64,000 bases of DNA from Sphingobacterium sp. UT-1RO-CII-1 (GCF_026711005.1 NZ_JAPPVJ010000008.1:1-64000), one strand, 5' to 3'. Shown: positions 27,728 to 36,689, numbered from the stretch's first letter. The notes: generated by a model not told the origin, from the letters alone. Program-made: numbers and translations.

Positions 27728-28645
27728 TTATTCCAATTCCTGCGCCAGCATCACTTTTTCCTCATACATATTTTGTTTAAAATCAGCTATTGTAAATCCG
27801 AATTGTTTACGATGAAAATAAAAGTAAAAATCAAAAGAACCACCAACTATTCCTTTTTCAGGAATATAGACAAACCTGTCAATACCTCTATCTATTTCAT
27901 AAAAATATGTTGGTTCATGCCAATCTGTATATGTCCAAAATTGATACGCCCAATAGCCATTATATTCAAACTTTTTGGATAAAAACTCTCTTCTATCTCT
28001 AAGTCTATCAAAGCTGGAATAGGGGACTGACCAAGTTTCCAAAGGAAAAACCTCATCCTTAAATTGCTCGTGGAAAACTTTTTTAAAAGATGTGATGGTA
28101 ACAGGCTTCTGTAGTATATTAATTGTTCCATAGAAATTAGGGAAAATATCTGTTCGGTTGCGGACTGCAAAAAATTGTAAAAGGCAGTGTTTTGCAGCAA
28201 AATACTTGTCGTTTTTTTTTAAGACTAAGATGTATTCATTAAAAAACTTTGTTTTTTCGCCATATAACTTATCAAATCGTTGAAAGAGAGAAATTTCCTT
28301 TAAATCGAAAAGCTCTTTTGTTGTTAGGAGATTCTCTTTTATAATTTCTTGCTCAATTTCTTCCCAGTTTTCTGTATTTTCAAAGTCAGGTAAAATCGAA
28401 AAAAGTATAATATCCTGTAACTCTGGCCTGACAGCTGTAGAAAGTATATTATAGAGCTCTACCTTTCCTTGGTAGCCGTATGTATCTTCTGTGTTTAATA
28501 CATATTTTCTTATATCGTATTTTGGGCTATCTTCTTCAATAACAAAATATTTTGGCACCCCAAAAGATAAAGTAGAAATAAGAATTAAAAAGAAGGTGAA
28601 AATGAACCTTGTTTTTTTATTGAGTTGATATGCATGGTGTACCAT
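27728..28645 (-). CDS. Secreted hypothetical protein, 305 aa
   Basis: A signal peptide or anchor (about residues 12-32, FIFTFFLILISTLSFG) precedes a soluble, aromatic-rich body. No catalytic motif is recognised. The gene lies between two direct repeats of about 275 bp, so it may be part of a small mobile or duplicated cassette. A small upstream frame (28617-28799) overlaps its start. Confidence 0.6.
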   Translation of the reverse strand: MVHHAYQLNKKTRFIFTFFLILISTLSFGVPKYFVIEEDSPKYDIRKYVLNTEDTYGYQGKVELYNILSTAVRPELQDIILFSILPDFENTENWEEIEQEIIKENLLTTKELFDLKEISLFQRFDKLYGEKTKFFNEYILVLKKNDKYFAAKHCLLQFFAVRNRTDIFPNFYGTINILQKPVTITSFKKVFHEQFKDEVFPLETWSVPYSSFDRLRDRREFLSKKFEYNGYWAYQFWTYTDWHEPTYFYEIDRGIDRFVYIPEKGIVGGSFDFYFYFHRKQFGFTIADFKQNMYEEKVMLAQELE

Positions 28646-28799
28646 ATATTGAATTTCTGTAGTTTGTATTAATTATACCAACTTTTGCCATAATTTTTGC
28701 ATCATAAAGAGTAATAGTATTATTGAACGAAATTATTGCAAGAGCTAAATCATCAATATATTCTCCCATATCCTGAGGGTCAAACAGATATTTAGGCAT
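28617..28799 (-). CDS. Possible small protein, 60 aa
   Basis: A 60-residue acidic frame overlaps the start of the secreted protein gene by 29 bp. Its composition is protein-like (LALAIISFNNTITLYDAK), but there is no recognised domain. It could be a real small partner or an upstream regulatory frame. Confidence 0.3.
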   Translation of the reverse strand: MPKYLFDPQDMGEYIDDLALAIISFNNTITLYDAKIMAKVGIINTNYRNSIYGTPCISTQ

Positions 28800-29132
28800 C
28801 GTTGTATTCTGTTAAATTAGGCTCTCCATAAGAATTTAAATGAATGGACTAAAAATAAGGATTTTACGCTATTGTTACCAAACTATCAGTCTTTTCATTT
28901 TTCTATACTTTCATGTTATGACTTGATTCGATGTGAGCCATGAACCAGTTTGTCTAGTTTTACATAAAGTTTTTGCAGGTAGCTATCTCGTAGCGCACCA
29001 AATGCTTTCGTAACATAGACGAAGAGCTTGACTAAATTATGAGAAAGGAGGCACCAATAAATTTTCATAAAACAAATTAAGCTTTTGTTTGTTAACTGGT
29101 TAATAATCAGTTTTAATTAAAATCTATAAATC
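28800..29132. other. Gene-free divergent region
   Basis: About 330 bases between divergent genes. GAGAAAGGAGG at 29040-29050 looks like a ribosome-binding core, but no reading frame follows it. Nothing else was seen. Confidence 0.4.
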
Positions 29133-29510
29133 ATGAAAAAATTAAAAAGTTTAAAAGTTTGTTTACTTGTACTTTTTACTGTTGTAGGGAGTACATTTTT
29201 CTCGCCTGTGAGTGGTAGTTCTTCGCTATACCAAACAAATACTGTTATAGTTATTCCAACAAGTAGTGTAGGGATAAACTTAGTGGTAACTGTTCAGAAT
29301 AATACTATGCACTCTAATCTTTCTCCGTACACTTATACGATGCATGTAACGGGAAGTGGGGGACATCCTTCCGGATTTTTCATAGCATCTGGTTCGATAG
29401 ATCCTTCGCCTTCAGTAGTGAGGTGTAGCGGTGTTTCTCTAGTTGTAGCCACAGAAAGTGGGCCTGCGCTTACTGTTACTATCGATGATGGCAATTATTA
29501 CCCTATGTAG
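29133..29510 (+). CDS. Small secreted protein, 125 aa
   Basis: A signal peptide (about 1-29) is followed by a beta-rich, Ser/Thr/Val-rich chain with a single cysteine. No homologous family is recognised. It has its own strong terminator at 29519-29562. It lies inside the stretch bracketed by the ~275-bp direct repeats. Confidence 0.6.
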   Translation: MKKLKSLKVCLLVLFTVVGSTFFSPVSGSSSLYQTNTVIVIPTSSVGINLVVTVQNNTMHSNLSPYTYTMHVTGSGGHPSGFFIASGSIDPSPSVVRCSGVSLVVATESGPALTVTIDDGNYYPM

Positions 29511-29518
29511 TGGTGAGA

Positions 29519-29562
29519 AAATTTAAAGAAGTAGGGAGCAACTTACTTCTTTAAATTTTTTA
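29519..29562 (+). terminator. Rho-independent terminator
   Basis: AAATTTAAAGAAGTA (29519-29533) pairs perfectly with TACTTCTTTAAATTT (29544-29558), followed by further T residues. Confidence 0.8.
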
Positions 29563-29680
29563 AACCTTTCCATATTCCCGACTCCACCAAGGGGTAAATC
29601 TACTTCTTAGATCTTTTAAAGTTTTCCGTACGTATCTTTTACAAAAAAGAAGCTCTAACATGTTGAACTTTTTAGCGTAG

Positions 29681-29974
29681 GTTGCTTCAACTTTGTTATA
29701 GACTGGCACAACTAGTATGTAAATTATGAGTTATATTGTGTTGAACCCCATATTTTCTCAATGTAGAATCGTCTTATTTGCCATAATATACTGATTGATA
29801 TTAGTGTCGAGTATACAGCAAAAGTCATGGATTCTAAAGATATTTTCTTGCGGTCAGAAATAAAGAAGATTGGGGAATGCAATAGAATTATCTTTTAGAT
29901 AACTAATAGTAACAAACCCTCAAAAGAAAATAATAAATTGTAGTGTGATAATGTATTTAAAGTTTAGTATTACA
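29681..29974. repeat. Direct repeat, copy B (~275 bp)
   Basis: The counterpart of 27228-27504 in the same orientation; the shared segments include TAGTATGTAAATTAT and GATTGGGGAATGCAATAGAA. It has a small insertion near its right end. Confidence 0.75.
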
Positions 29975-30041
29975 GTGTTTTATGTGCGTGTTTGCGTGGT
30001 TCTAGGAAATCTTTCACTATTTCCAGTGATAATACTAAAAC

Positions 30042-30187
30042 GCCAAAACAATTGCTTCAATGCCTTTAATAAAAAAAATAGAGAAGACGGACATTAAAAC
30101 ATAAGTTAGTGTCAGTATGTTATCTTTTTTTGTTGGAGTAAAATCAAATAGGGGACTTTTACCATCTACTTTCGATATTTGCATTTA
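30042..30187 (-). pseudogene. 3'-end remnant of the 36.2-kb membrane-protein gene
   Basis: Nearly identical to 36180-36325, the C-terminal coding part of the membrane protein at 36161-36592. The upstream half of the gene is absent. It marks past recombination between this region and the peptide/protease cluster. Confidence 0.75.
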
Positions 30188-30435
30188 TAGTAAGAAGCAG
30201 CTGGCATGATTGTCAGGCGCTTTTTTATTTATTTTTTACTTTTTGCTTAACCTTTTTGGCAATGCTCATCATTTCACATCTAAAGCGCTGTCATGTTATT
30301 TAACCGTTTGATTCTATTTCTTATCGCTTAAAAACGCCTACTCGCCGAAGTTAAAAAGGGGTTGGTCGAAAAAAAATGACAAGATACTTATATCTTCCTT
30401 TCTTAGTCGATAAATATAACATTAATCATTAAAAC

Positions 30436-31860
30436 ATGAGAAGATTACTACTTTATCTAACACTATTGTTTTCTTTACATGCCTGTAGCAAGATCGAGGT
30501 TCCCTTGGAGGATTTTGGACAAGATGAGCTTGGGTCAGTGAAGGAGTTTTTCAAAAAGGACAGTACGGCCTATTACGCAGGTAATCGACCTAATTACAAT
30601 TTTAGACAGTCCTTGCAAAGGATCATTCTTTGGGAACGAGCTTATAGACAAAATAATAAAGTATTTGTTCCGGTGCGGCTAAGGCTTTCCGAAGGCATGA
30701 CCACGGACGAGAGTGAAGGGTGGTTACCCCATCGGGTAGTTCTTGCCACGTACAAAGATAGTGTGACGGGCGATTATAACTATGAGATGATTACCCTTTT
30801 GAGTGATAGCCTGTCGAGCACAAGGAGTTTCACGGGCACAGTATTACTAGAGGACTTTTTTAAAGGGGATGTGAAAGTTGCGAAATATGCACACAATGAA
30901 AGGGTTCTGGGGACTCAGCATCCTGCGGCAGAAGGGATGATTACCACTTCCACAAGCAGTGACTGCGCATGGGTAAAAGTAGGGTCGGTGTGTGTAGGTG
31001 ATATAAATAATGGAGGAGCTCCTGATATATGTGGGGATCGGCTTGAACTGCAGTGCAACCCCATAGATCAGGAGAGCACAATCGATGATTACTTTGGAGG
31101 AAATGGTGAAGGTGGGGGTAGCACAGGTGGAGGGAACGATGGTAATAACGCTGGCGATCCAAATCCGATGGATAAAACCGACGACGACTGTGATGCCGCT
31201 ACCAAGGCTAATAAGTTGCTGGCCAAGCAGGCTGTTATAGATCTTATCAGCAGGATAAAGGGAAAGAATGTGGAGTGGGGAGCATATCTCATTTCAAACA
31301 ACCCCAACATGCCGAATTCGTTTGCCGTGGGTACAGAATTTGAAGGGGAAGGGAACAGTATCAACATCAGTCCAAGATGGGATCAAACAAATGGTTATCA
31401 TATGGGTTTTATCCATAACCATCCAAGTGGTAGCGCACCAAGTCCATCTGATGTCTATAACGCTGCACATTCATTGAACCAGATGTACAATAATCCTTCG
31501 GTTTCCAATATTCAGCTTACCAACTATATTGATAACTTTGCATCTATAGTGGTCAGCAATGGTTATATTTATACGATTACCATTAAACATGCCCGCAATT
31601 TTAGTTATATGAGGGATGCATTCTTTGACAAGAAAATCCAAGAAAAGGAGAATACAAAATACAGAGAATCTGTTAACGAATATTTAGAAAACATATTTCA
31701 ACCGACACCTGCAGATTACCAAGCCGCTGGAGAACATGCCCTGCTTAAACTGTACGGTAATGAAATCAACCTGAGTAAACAAAAAATAGGCGAAACGAAT
31801 AGCAATAAAACCATTAAACGTGACGGAAAAAATAAAGTCAAATCAAATAAACCCTGTTAA
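30436..31860 (+). CDS. Lipoprotein with C-terminal JAMM/JAB-like metalloprotease motif
   Basis: The 474 residues comprise a lipoprotein signal (HACSK, Cys about 17) and a globular N-terminal region (about 25-180). A Gly/Asn-rich linker (about 215-245) leads to a C-terminal domain with GFIHNHPSGSAPSPSD (about 326-341). HxHP followed by SxxD is the zinc motif of JAMM/JAB proteases and of JAB-like toxin domains; a preceding Glu (VGTEFEGEG) could be the acid. The modular layout and the tightly coupled small gene downstream suggest a surface-exposed effector with a partner. Substrate and toxicity are inference. Confidence 0.65.
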   Translation: MRRLLLYLTLLFSLHACSKIEVPLEDFGQDELGSVKEFFKKDSTAYYAGNRPNYNFRQSLQRIILWERAYRQNNKVFVPVRLRLSEGMTTDESEGWLPHRVVLATYKDSVTGDYNYEMITLLSDSLSSTRSFTGTVLLEDFFKGDVKVAKYAHNERVLGTQHPAAEGMITTSTSSDCAWVKVGSVCVGDINNGGAPDICGDRLELQCNPIDQESTIDDYFGGNGEGGGSTGGGNDGNNAGDPNPMDKTDDDCDAATKANKLLAKQAVIDLISRIKGKNVEWGAYLISNNPNMPNSFAVGTEFEGEGNSINISPRWDQTNGYHMGFIHNHPSGSAPSPSDVYNAAHSLNQMYNNPSVSNIQLTNYIDNFASIVVSNGYIYTITIKHARNFSYMRDAFFDKKIQEKENTKYRESVNEYLENIFQPTPADYQAAGEHALLKLYGNEINLSKQKIGETNSNKTIKRDGKNKVKSNKPC

Positions 31861-31861
31861 A

Positions 31862-32437
31862 ATGAATGTTATGAAAAAAACAATATATATCCTATTACTG
31901 TCTCTGTTAACTGCAGTACCTTGTGTAGCCCAACAGCAGGTATTAAACCATATTTCCAATGAATATATTCTTGAGGCGAATGAGCTAAAGGCCGTTACTG
32001 CTGTTAACCAGCTAAAAAACACCATTTATAACAAACAATTTGGTGAAAGTCATCCTGCTCAAGTTGAGGAAATAAATGAAAGGACTGCTTATTTTAAAAT
32101 CTTCTCTAAAAAGAATGCATCCTCAGCCGAGGAAGGACTTTTAAAAGTTTGGCATCTAAAAAATGCAGGCAGTACAACTCCAATTGAAGAAATTGTCAAC
32201 AGTTTTTATAAAATATTACGGATAGACGATAATCCAGCAGACTATATCATTGACTACGCCAAAGACTCAACTATTGATGGCGGATTCTTTTTCAATAAAA
32301 AACACAATGGTATATATATATATACAAAATCACGATTAACAAAGAATTTTTTATATGCTTATGTTGAAATCCATCTGACACCGGAACAAAAAATAGCCTT
32401 TGCGAAGGATTTTATATTGAAAACGAAGTTTAAATAG
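31862..32437 (+). CDS. Secreted small protein, candidate partner or immunity factor
   Basis: From the ATG at 31862 (or 31871) the protein has about 190 residues with a signal peptide ending CVAQQ, then an alpha/beta body of unknown family. It starts 1 bp after the stop of the JAMM lipoprotein gene, so the two are translationally coupled. A decayed tandem copy follows directly. Extra copies of a small gene behind a putative effector are typical of immunity genes, but this is inference. Confidence 0.6.
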   Translation: MNVMKKTIYILLLSLLTAVPCVAQQQVLNHISNEYILEANELKAVTAVNQLKNTIYNKQFGESHPAQVEEINERTAYFKIFSKKNASSAEEGLLKVWHLKNAGSTTPIEEIVNSFYKILRIDDNPADYIIDYAKDSTIDGGFFFNKKHNGIYIYTKSRLTKNFLYAYVEIHLTPEQKIAFAKDFILKTKFK

Positions 32438-32440
32438 TTT

Positions 32441-32937
32441 ATGAGATTTAGGACTGTCATAGTGTTGTTGTCATTTTTGTTGGTCATAGTTTGTATGCCC
32501 AACAACAGGTATTGAACTATATTTCCAATGAATATATCCTTGCGGCTAATGAGTTGAAGACCGTTACTGCTGTTAACCAGCTAAAAAACACCATTTATAA
32601 TAAACAATTTGGTGAAAGTCACCCTGCTCAAGTTGAGGAAATAAATGAAAGGACTGCTTATTTTAAAGTCTTCTATAAAAAGAATGCGTCCTCAGACGAG
32701 GAAGGGCTTTTAAAAGTTTGACACCTAAGAAACACCGGCAGTACAACTCCAATTGAAGAAATTGTCAACAGTTTTTATAAAATAAAACGGATAGACGATG
32801 ATCCAGCAGATTATATCATTGACTACGCGAAAGACTCAACTATTGATGGCGGATTCTTTTTCAATAAAAAGCACAATGGGTTTTATATACCGGATTATAT
32901 CATTAAAGTTGAAAGGTCTGGAATCATTATTATCTAA
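32441..32937 (+). pseudogene. Decayed tandem duplicate of the preceding gene
   Basis: It begins with ATG 32441 and a signal-like segment, loses frame before YAQQQVL (a frame open from 32491), then follows the neighbour almost residue for residue. The tryptophan codon of KVWHL has become TGA at 32719-32721. Similarity continues beyond the stop to about 32880, after which the end diverges. Frameshift plus nonsense mutation make it a pseudogene. Confidence 0.85.
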
Positions 32938-33034
32938 AATGTATTGTGTAAATATATAATTTATCTAGCTTTTAGTTACTTAAGTTAATTTACTTCTTTT
33001 TTTACTATCTTTATTTAATTAAATAATCTTAATT

Positions 33035-33994
33035 ATGAGTCAGTTAACCAAAAGAAGTGTGCCGTTTAGGAAAAGCGATGAGCTTCTCAAGGCTATTTTT
33101 GAAGAGAACTTTCCCGACTTTCTCCGCTTTATGTATCCTGAAGCAGATACTATGTTTGATTTCGAAAAAGGGCTTACCTTTATGGACAAAGAGCTGCTCG
33201 AGATCATGCCTGACCGAGAACGTAAAAAGGGTAGGCGTATCGCTGACCTTTTAGTGAAAGTGTATCTGAAAGACGGAACCCAGAAGTGGATCTTAGCGCA
33301 TACCGAGATCGAAGGAGGCAATGATGATGGTTTTCCGTACCGCATGTTTCAGTACCATTACCGGCTTTTGGATCGGTATCGTGTACCGGTGGAAACCATT
33401 GCTGTATTTACAGGCGGACCTGCGCAGGGCCGGCCTGGCGAATATAGCTATTTTGTATTCGGCACTTCACTGACGTTCCGTTATCTTACCTATCAGATCT
33501 TTGACCATCAGGAAGATGAGCTTCTTGTTATGGACAATATTTTTGCGTATATTGTACTGGCTTGTCAGAAAGCACTTTCGGAAAATAAGATTGCTGAAGA
33601 GGAGCTTGCTGAGCAGCGGAGTACGATAGCGCGTGCGCTAATCGAGACCAATAAATATAGTAAAGATCGTATAATGAGCTTTTTAGTGTTTTTAAAAAGT
33701 TTTCTTTTTATACGAGATAAGGATTTAAATAGTAATTTTGATCAATACATTTATCAAGTGACAGGAGGCACAATACAAATGGGTGTAATAGAAACAATCA
33801 AAAGACAGGAAAGAGAAAAAGGCCTGCAGGCTGGACTGGAAAAAGGAATGCAGACCGGACTGGAAAAAGGAAAAGCTGATGGAAAAAGAGAAGAAGCTAT
33901 CGCTATCGCTTTAGAATTTAAGAAAATGGGGTTGCCTATTGATGATATTGCTAAAGGTACGGGCTTATCTATAGAAGAGATAGAAAAGCTCTAA
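33035..33994 (+). CDS. Rpn-family recombination-promoting nuclease (PD-(D/E)XK)
   Basis: The 319 residues include the N-terminal KSDELLKAIFEENFPDFLRF opening of the family and a nuclease core IADLLVKVYLKDG...WILAHTEIEGG (about 70-92). There is a C-terminal charged repeat (EKGLQAGLEKGMQTGLEKGK, about 266-285) and a helix-turn-helix-like end. Rpn proteins are DNA endonucleases that promote RecA-independent recombination and are common in variable regions. Its presence fits the many partial duplications around it. It is followed by a terminator. Confidence 0.85.
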   Translation: MSQLTKRSVPFRKSDELLKAIFEENFPDFLRFMYPEADTMFDFEKGLTFMDKELLEIMPDRERKKGRRIADLLVKVYLKDGTQKWILAHTEIEGGNDDGFPYRMFQYHYRLLDRYRVPVETIAVFTGGPAQGRPGEYSYFVFGTSLTFRYLTYQIFDHQEDELLVMDNIFAYIVLACQKALSENKIAEEELAEQRSTIARALIETNKYSKDRIMSFLVFLKSFLFIRDKDLNSNFDQYIYQVTGGTIQMGVIETIKRQEREKGLQAGLEKGMQTGLEKGKADGKREEAIAIALEFKKMGLPIDDIAKGTGLSIEEIEKL

Positions 33995-34021
33995 CGAGAG
34001 CATCAGCAAAAAAATATACAT

Positions 34022-34052
34022 AGCCGTTCAGTTTACTGAATGGCTTTTTTTT
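34022..34052 (+). terminator. Rho-independent terminator after the Rpn gene
   Basis: AGCCGTTCAG (34022-34031) pairs with CTGAATGGCT (one wobble pair) around TTTA and is followed by eight T residues. Confidence 0.9.
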
Positions 34053-34125
34053 GGTCATATCCGTCCTACGAACTACATGTTAATTGATTTATTGAAGTTT
34101 TGAGGATAAACCTCCTTTAAGTTTC

Positions 34126-34191
34126 ATGGCAAGTTTTAAAAACACCCAATTTCTCTAGGTCTTGTCATAAACAGCTAAAACAATTGCTTCA
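34126..34191 (-). repeat. Remnant of the 3' end of the 36.2-kb membrane-protein gene
   Basis: Matches 36132-36197 (ATGGCAAGTTTTAAAAACAC through AATTGCTTCA) with few differences. It lies downstream of a CPBP gene, the same relative place the intact gene takes in the neighbouring module, so an earlier copy of the module was probably trimmed here. Confidence 0.75.
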
Positions 34192-34249
34192 TCATATTTA
34201 ATTAGCTATCCTGTTTTCTGTGAGAAATAGCTTGTGTTGTAAAAGAGTA

Positions 34250-34738
34250 TTAGAAGTATATTTTGGAAACAAAGACTAAAAAATTATATATAGCGTGCAA
34301 AAAAAAAGTATGTAGAAAGGCTGTTTCTTTTCTTTCGAGGAAGATTATAAAAAATATTGCCAAGACTAAACCAATGCCAAATGCATAAATCATATTGTAC
34401 AAGGAGTAAGTGTGCGATAAAGAAAATAGTGTGGCGGAAATTGAAAAATGAAGATGCCATGAATTCTTTAAATTATGTATCCTACGTAAACCTTTTATAA
34501 CCAAATACTGAAATAAAAATGTTTCTATAAATGGGGCTATTATAGTAACTAAAATAAAGGTTTTAAAGCCTTCTAGCCCACTTGTTTCGCGAGTGATTTC
34601 TCCTAGGTTATAGTCATTCTTCAATAATACAGAAAATGAGTACCCTAGAATTACGGCGTATATTAAAATAGAAATAATGGCTAATAAATACAAAGCTATT
34701 GTATTTACCTTCATTAATTTTCCGACAAGTGTATTCAT
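34250..34738 (-). CDS. CPBP-type intramembrane protease homologue (variant motif), module 1
   Basis: The 162-residue multi-pass protein matches the CPBP/ABI fold. The motif-1 position reads FIETFLFQ instead of the canonical EExxxR, motif 2 is FSLSH and motif 3 is HAIYN. CPBP proteins next to double-glycine peptides commonly act as immunity or processing proteins. Replacing the second Glu and the Arg questions proteolytic activity. It is the last gene of a minus-strand unit after two leader peptides and a VanZ-like protein. Confidence 0.75.
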   Translation of the reverse strand: MNTLVGKLMKVNTIALYLLAIISILIYAVILGYSFSVLLKNDYNLGEITRETSGLEGFKTFILVTIIAPFIETFLFQYLVIKGLRRIHNLKNSWHLHFSISATLFSLSHTYSLYNMIYAFGIGLVLAIFFIIFLERKETAFLHTFFLHAIYNFLVFVSKIYF

Positions 34739-34782
34739 AGCTATTTACAAAACATCTTTATTAATAGGAGTGCTGAAAGCGC

Positions 34783-35187
34783 TTAATTTATCTTTTTTTT
34801 GCAATTGTAGGCTGAAAATCTATTATTAATATTACTTGCATTGTGTAACTTATTGGTAATTAGTGCGGTTGTGATGCCTCCTAATAATAGACCACTAATA
34901 TCATTATAATCAAATGTACCAGGGAAAAAGTTAAATATTTGGAATATTTCCAACCCGATATATACACTAAGAATTAATATAATGTCAAAGAAATAATTAG
35001 TGATTGGTTTGTTTCTAACTAACAACAGTAGGAAATAAACACCTGGAACAAATATTAAATTATTTCCAATATCAGCAAGACCATAATCCATAATTTTATT
35101 TTTATAAATGTAAGGCCTATATACAGAATTTAATAAGTAACCAATAAATAAAAAGAGTATGGTGAGTACTAAATACGACTTTTTCAT
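34783..35187 (-). CDS. VanZ-like small membrane protein
   Basis: The 134-residue protein has four membrane helices and the segment IFQIFNFFPGTFDYNDISGLLLG (about 84-106; broken here at FF-PG), which fits the VanZ pattern of a Q/G then D-x-x-D-x-x-x-N/G box. It lies between the peptide genes and the CPBP gene of module 1 and is probably a membrane immunity or tolerance factor for those peptides, by context only. Confidence 0.6.
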   Translation of the reverse strand: MKKSYLVLTILFLFIGYLLNSVYRPYIYKNKIMDYGLADIGNNLIFVPGVYFLLLLVRNKPITNYFFDIILILSVYIGLEIFQIFNFFPGTFDYNDISGLLLGGITTALITNKLHNASNINNRFSAYNCKKKIN

Positions 35188-35264
35188 TAGATTTTTAATT
35201 GTTAATATACGTGTATATGGATTCTTGTACCAAGCGTTTAAACTTGGTACAAGAATGTTTTATA

Positions 35265-35489
35265 TTAGGGCCTTGCTCCCCCGTGATGACCATAGGGTGT
35301 GTTTTTGGCTGTTTCCCAATTACTAGCTATAGCATTCTCACATGCTTGAACAATATGTCCTAAGACAGTTGCAGTTCCGTAATGTTTCCATTCTGTCATG
35401 GTTTTATCACCGAAAATACCACCACCAGAAGTATCTATAAGTTCATCATATGATAAGTCAATTAATTTGTTTGATAGATTTGCTTTCAT
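35265..35489 (-). CDS. Double-glycine leader peptide precursor (peptide 2)
   Basis: The start at 35489 is fixed by a good ribosome-binding site (AAGGTG) 6 bases upstream; the frame is open further but would overlap peptide 1. The 74 residues have a leader with the bacteriocin pattern LSYDELIDTSGG (Gly 22-23), followed by a core of about 50 residues that ends TPYGHHGGARP. The same tail occurs in the broken precursor at 37218-37421. Export by a peptidase-containing ABC transporter is expected, but none is in the window. Confidence 0.75.
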   Translation of the reverse strand: MKANLSNKLIDLSYDELIDTSGGGIFGDKTMTEWKHYGTATVLGHIVQACENAIASNWETAKNTPYGHHGGARP

Positions 35490-35496
35490 AATCACC

Positions 35497-35700
35497 TTAT
35501 CTTTTTGTAGCGTTTTTCCCATCTCTATATCCTTCATTAGCGACTTCTACCATTTTATCATAATTATTTATGGTCTCAAATATAAATCCCCCCACTAAAA
35601 TGGCTGTTATAGATGCAAGAATAAAGCCACCATCTATTTCTAACAATTCGTTACATTTCAGGGGTTGCAAACCAAATTTTGTTATATCCAAATTATTCAT
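35497..35700 (-). CDS. Double-glycine leader peptide precursor (peptide 1)
   Basis: The 67-residue protein has a leader MNNLDITKFGLQPLKCNELL ending in IDGG (Gly 24-25). The core is hydrophobic at first (FILASITAILVGGFIF) and then charged. The leader closely matches those at 48558 and 37421. It is separated by 7 bp from peptide 2, so the pair may act as a two-peptide product. The shared upstream element with hairpin and palindrome lies 60-113 bp before the start. Confidence 0.8.
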   Translation of the reverse strand: MNNLDITKFGLQPLKCNELLEIDGGFILASITAILVGGFIFETINNYDKMVEVANEGYRDGKNATKR

Positions 35701-35981
35701 TTTTGTTAAATATTAAAAATTAGTTCCTACTCTTTTAAAGATTTTCGGATTTCTCTTTTCGTTGATCAACGTTACTAAATTATTGTTGTTCACTACACAA
35801 AAAAAGTAGTGAAGCACATTTGGAAAAATCTGTATCAAACTAAGTGTATGGTAGTGAGATTTTTATTGTTCGGAGATTGCAGAGTGGACTTTTTTAAAAC
35901 TCTAGTGTGCTATTGTATTTGGCTGTTTTAATCTGTCGAATTTGGTTTCTAATAGATACTATTATTACTTTCTAACTGATT
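35698..35981. repeat. Direct repeat carrying the peptide promoter/leader region, copy 1
   Basis: About 284 bp nearly identical to 37418-37706, starting at the leader start codon and running upstream. The module promoter has been duplicated together with its peptide gene. Confidence 0.85.
35760..35813 (-). promoter_or_regulatory. Shared peptide-gene upstream element, copy 1
   Basis: The palindrome CGTTGATCAACG (35760-35771) and the hairpin TTCACTAC/GTAGTGAA (35789-35813) enclose an A7 loop (T7 on the coding strand). The hairpin ends about 89 bp before the peptide start. On the coding strand, TACTTTTTTTG resembles the Bacteroidota -7 box TAnnTTTG. The element recurs upstream of the precursors at 37421 and 48558. 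Confidence 0.7.
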
Positions 35982-36160
35982 TGTAATCCATCTGCAATAT
36001 AAGAATTCATATAGCTCTACTTGGCGTTAAGGAGTATATTTCTCCTTACTTCAGATGTAACATATGTAGAAGCTCTTATTTGCCCACTACGATAAGAGCT
36101 TCTTATTAACCAGCTTGTCAACATATTTTAGATGGCAAGTTTTAAAAACACCCAATTTCT

Positions 36161-36592
36161 CTAGGTCTTGTCATAAACTGCCAAAACAATTGCTTCAATG
36201 CCTTTAATAAAAAAAATAGAGAAGACGGACATTAAAACATAAGTTAGTGTCAGTATGTTATCTTTTTTTGTTGGAGTAAACTCAAATAGTGGGCTTTTAC
36301 CATCTACCTTCGATATTTGCATTTTTTTATAGAGAAGATATGAAAGTCCCTTCCAAATAGAAAATAATAAAAAAAACACAAAAATGTATTTAGTTAATTG
36401 TCCAGATGTATTTGGGATGTGAAAAATATTCCTTGTAAAGGATAGTAAACCAATGATATATAAAGAGCCAACAGCTAAAGAACCAAAGCAACCAAGTAAT
36501 ACCATCTGTGCCCTAATCCATGGTGTTTCTTCATCGTGTTTTGAATAAAATAAAAAAGTAACGTAATATATTTTATAGATAAATAGTTGCAT
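36161..36592 (-). CDS. Multi-pass membrane protein of the peptide cluster
   Basis: The first ATG is at 36592 (the frame extends 6 bases to a TTG), giving 143 residues. Three or four membrane helices lie at about 30-50, 66-88 and 112-135. The family is not recognised. It follows the CPBP gene of module 2, and 3'-end remnants of it sit at 34126-34191 and 30042-30187. It is therefore a recurrent accessory, possibly an immunity protein. Confidence 0.6.
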   Translation of the reverse strand: MQLFIYKIYYVTFLFYSKHDEETPWIRAQMVLLGCFGSLAVGSLYIIGLLSFTRNIFHIPNTSGQLTKYIFVFFLLFSIWKGLSYLLYKKMQISKVDGKSPLFEFTPTKKDNILTLTYVLMSVFSIFFIKGIEAIVLAVYDKT

Positions 36593-36689
36593 TTTCAATT
36601 ATTAAATCTAATTATTTTGAGCTTGTAAAGGCTGTAAGTACTTGTAATCCATTCTCCTCTAGTTGTATTTTTATATAGCGATTTCTTTG

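Larger units (their letters stand above)
29563..30435. other. Gene-free region with repeat and gene debris
   Basis: Contains repeat copy B (29681-29974) and a fragment of a membrane-protein gene (30042-30187). No intact gene was seen. Confidence 0.6.
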
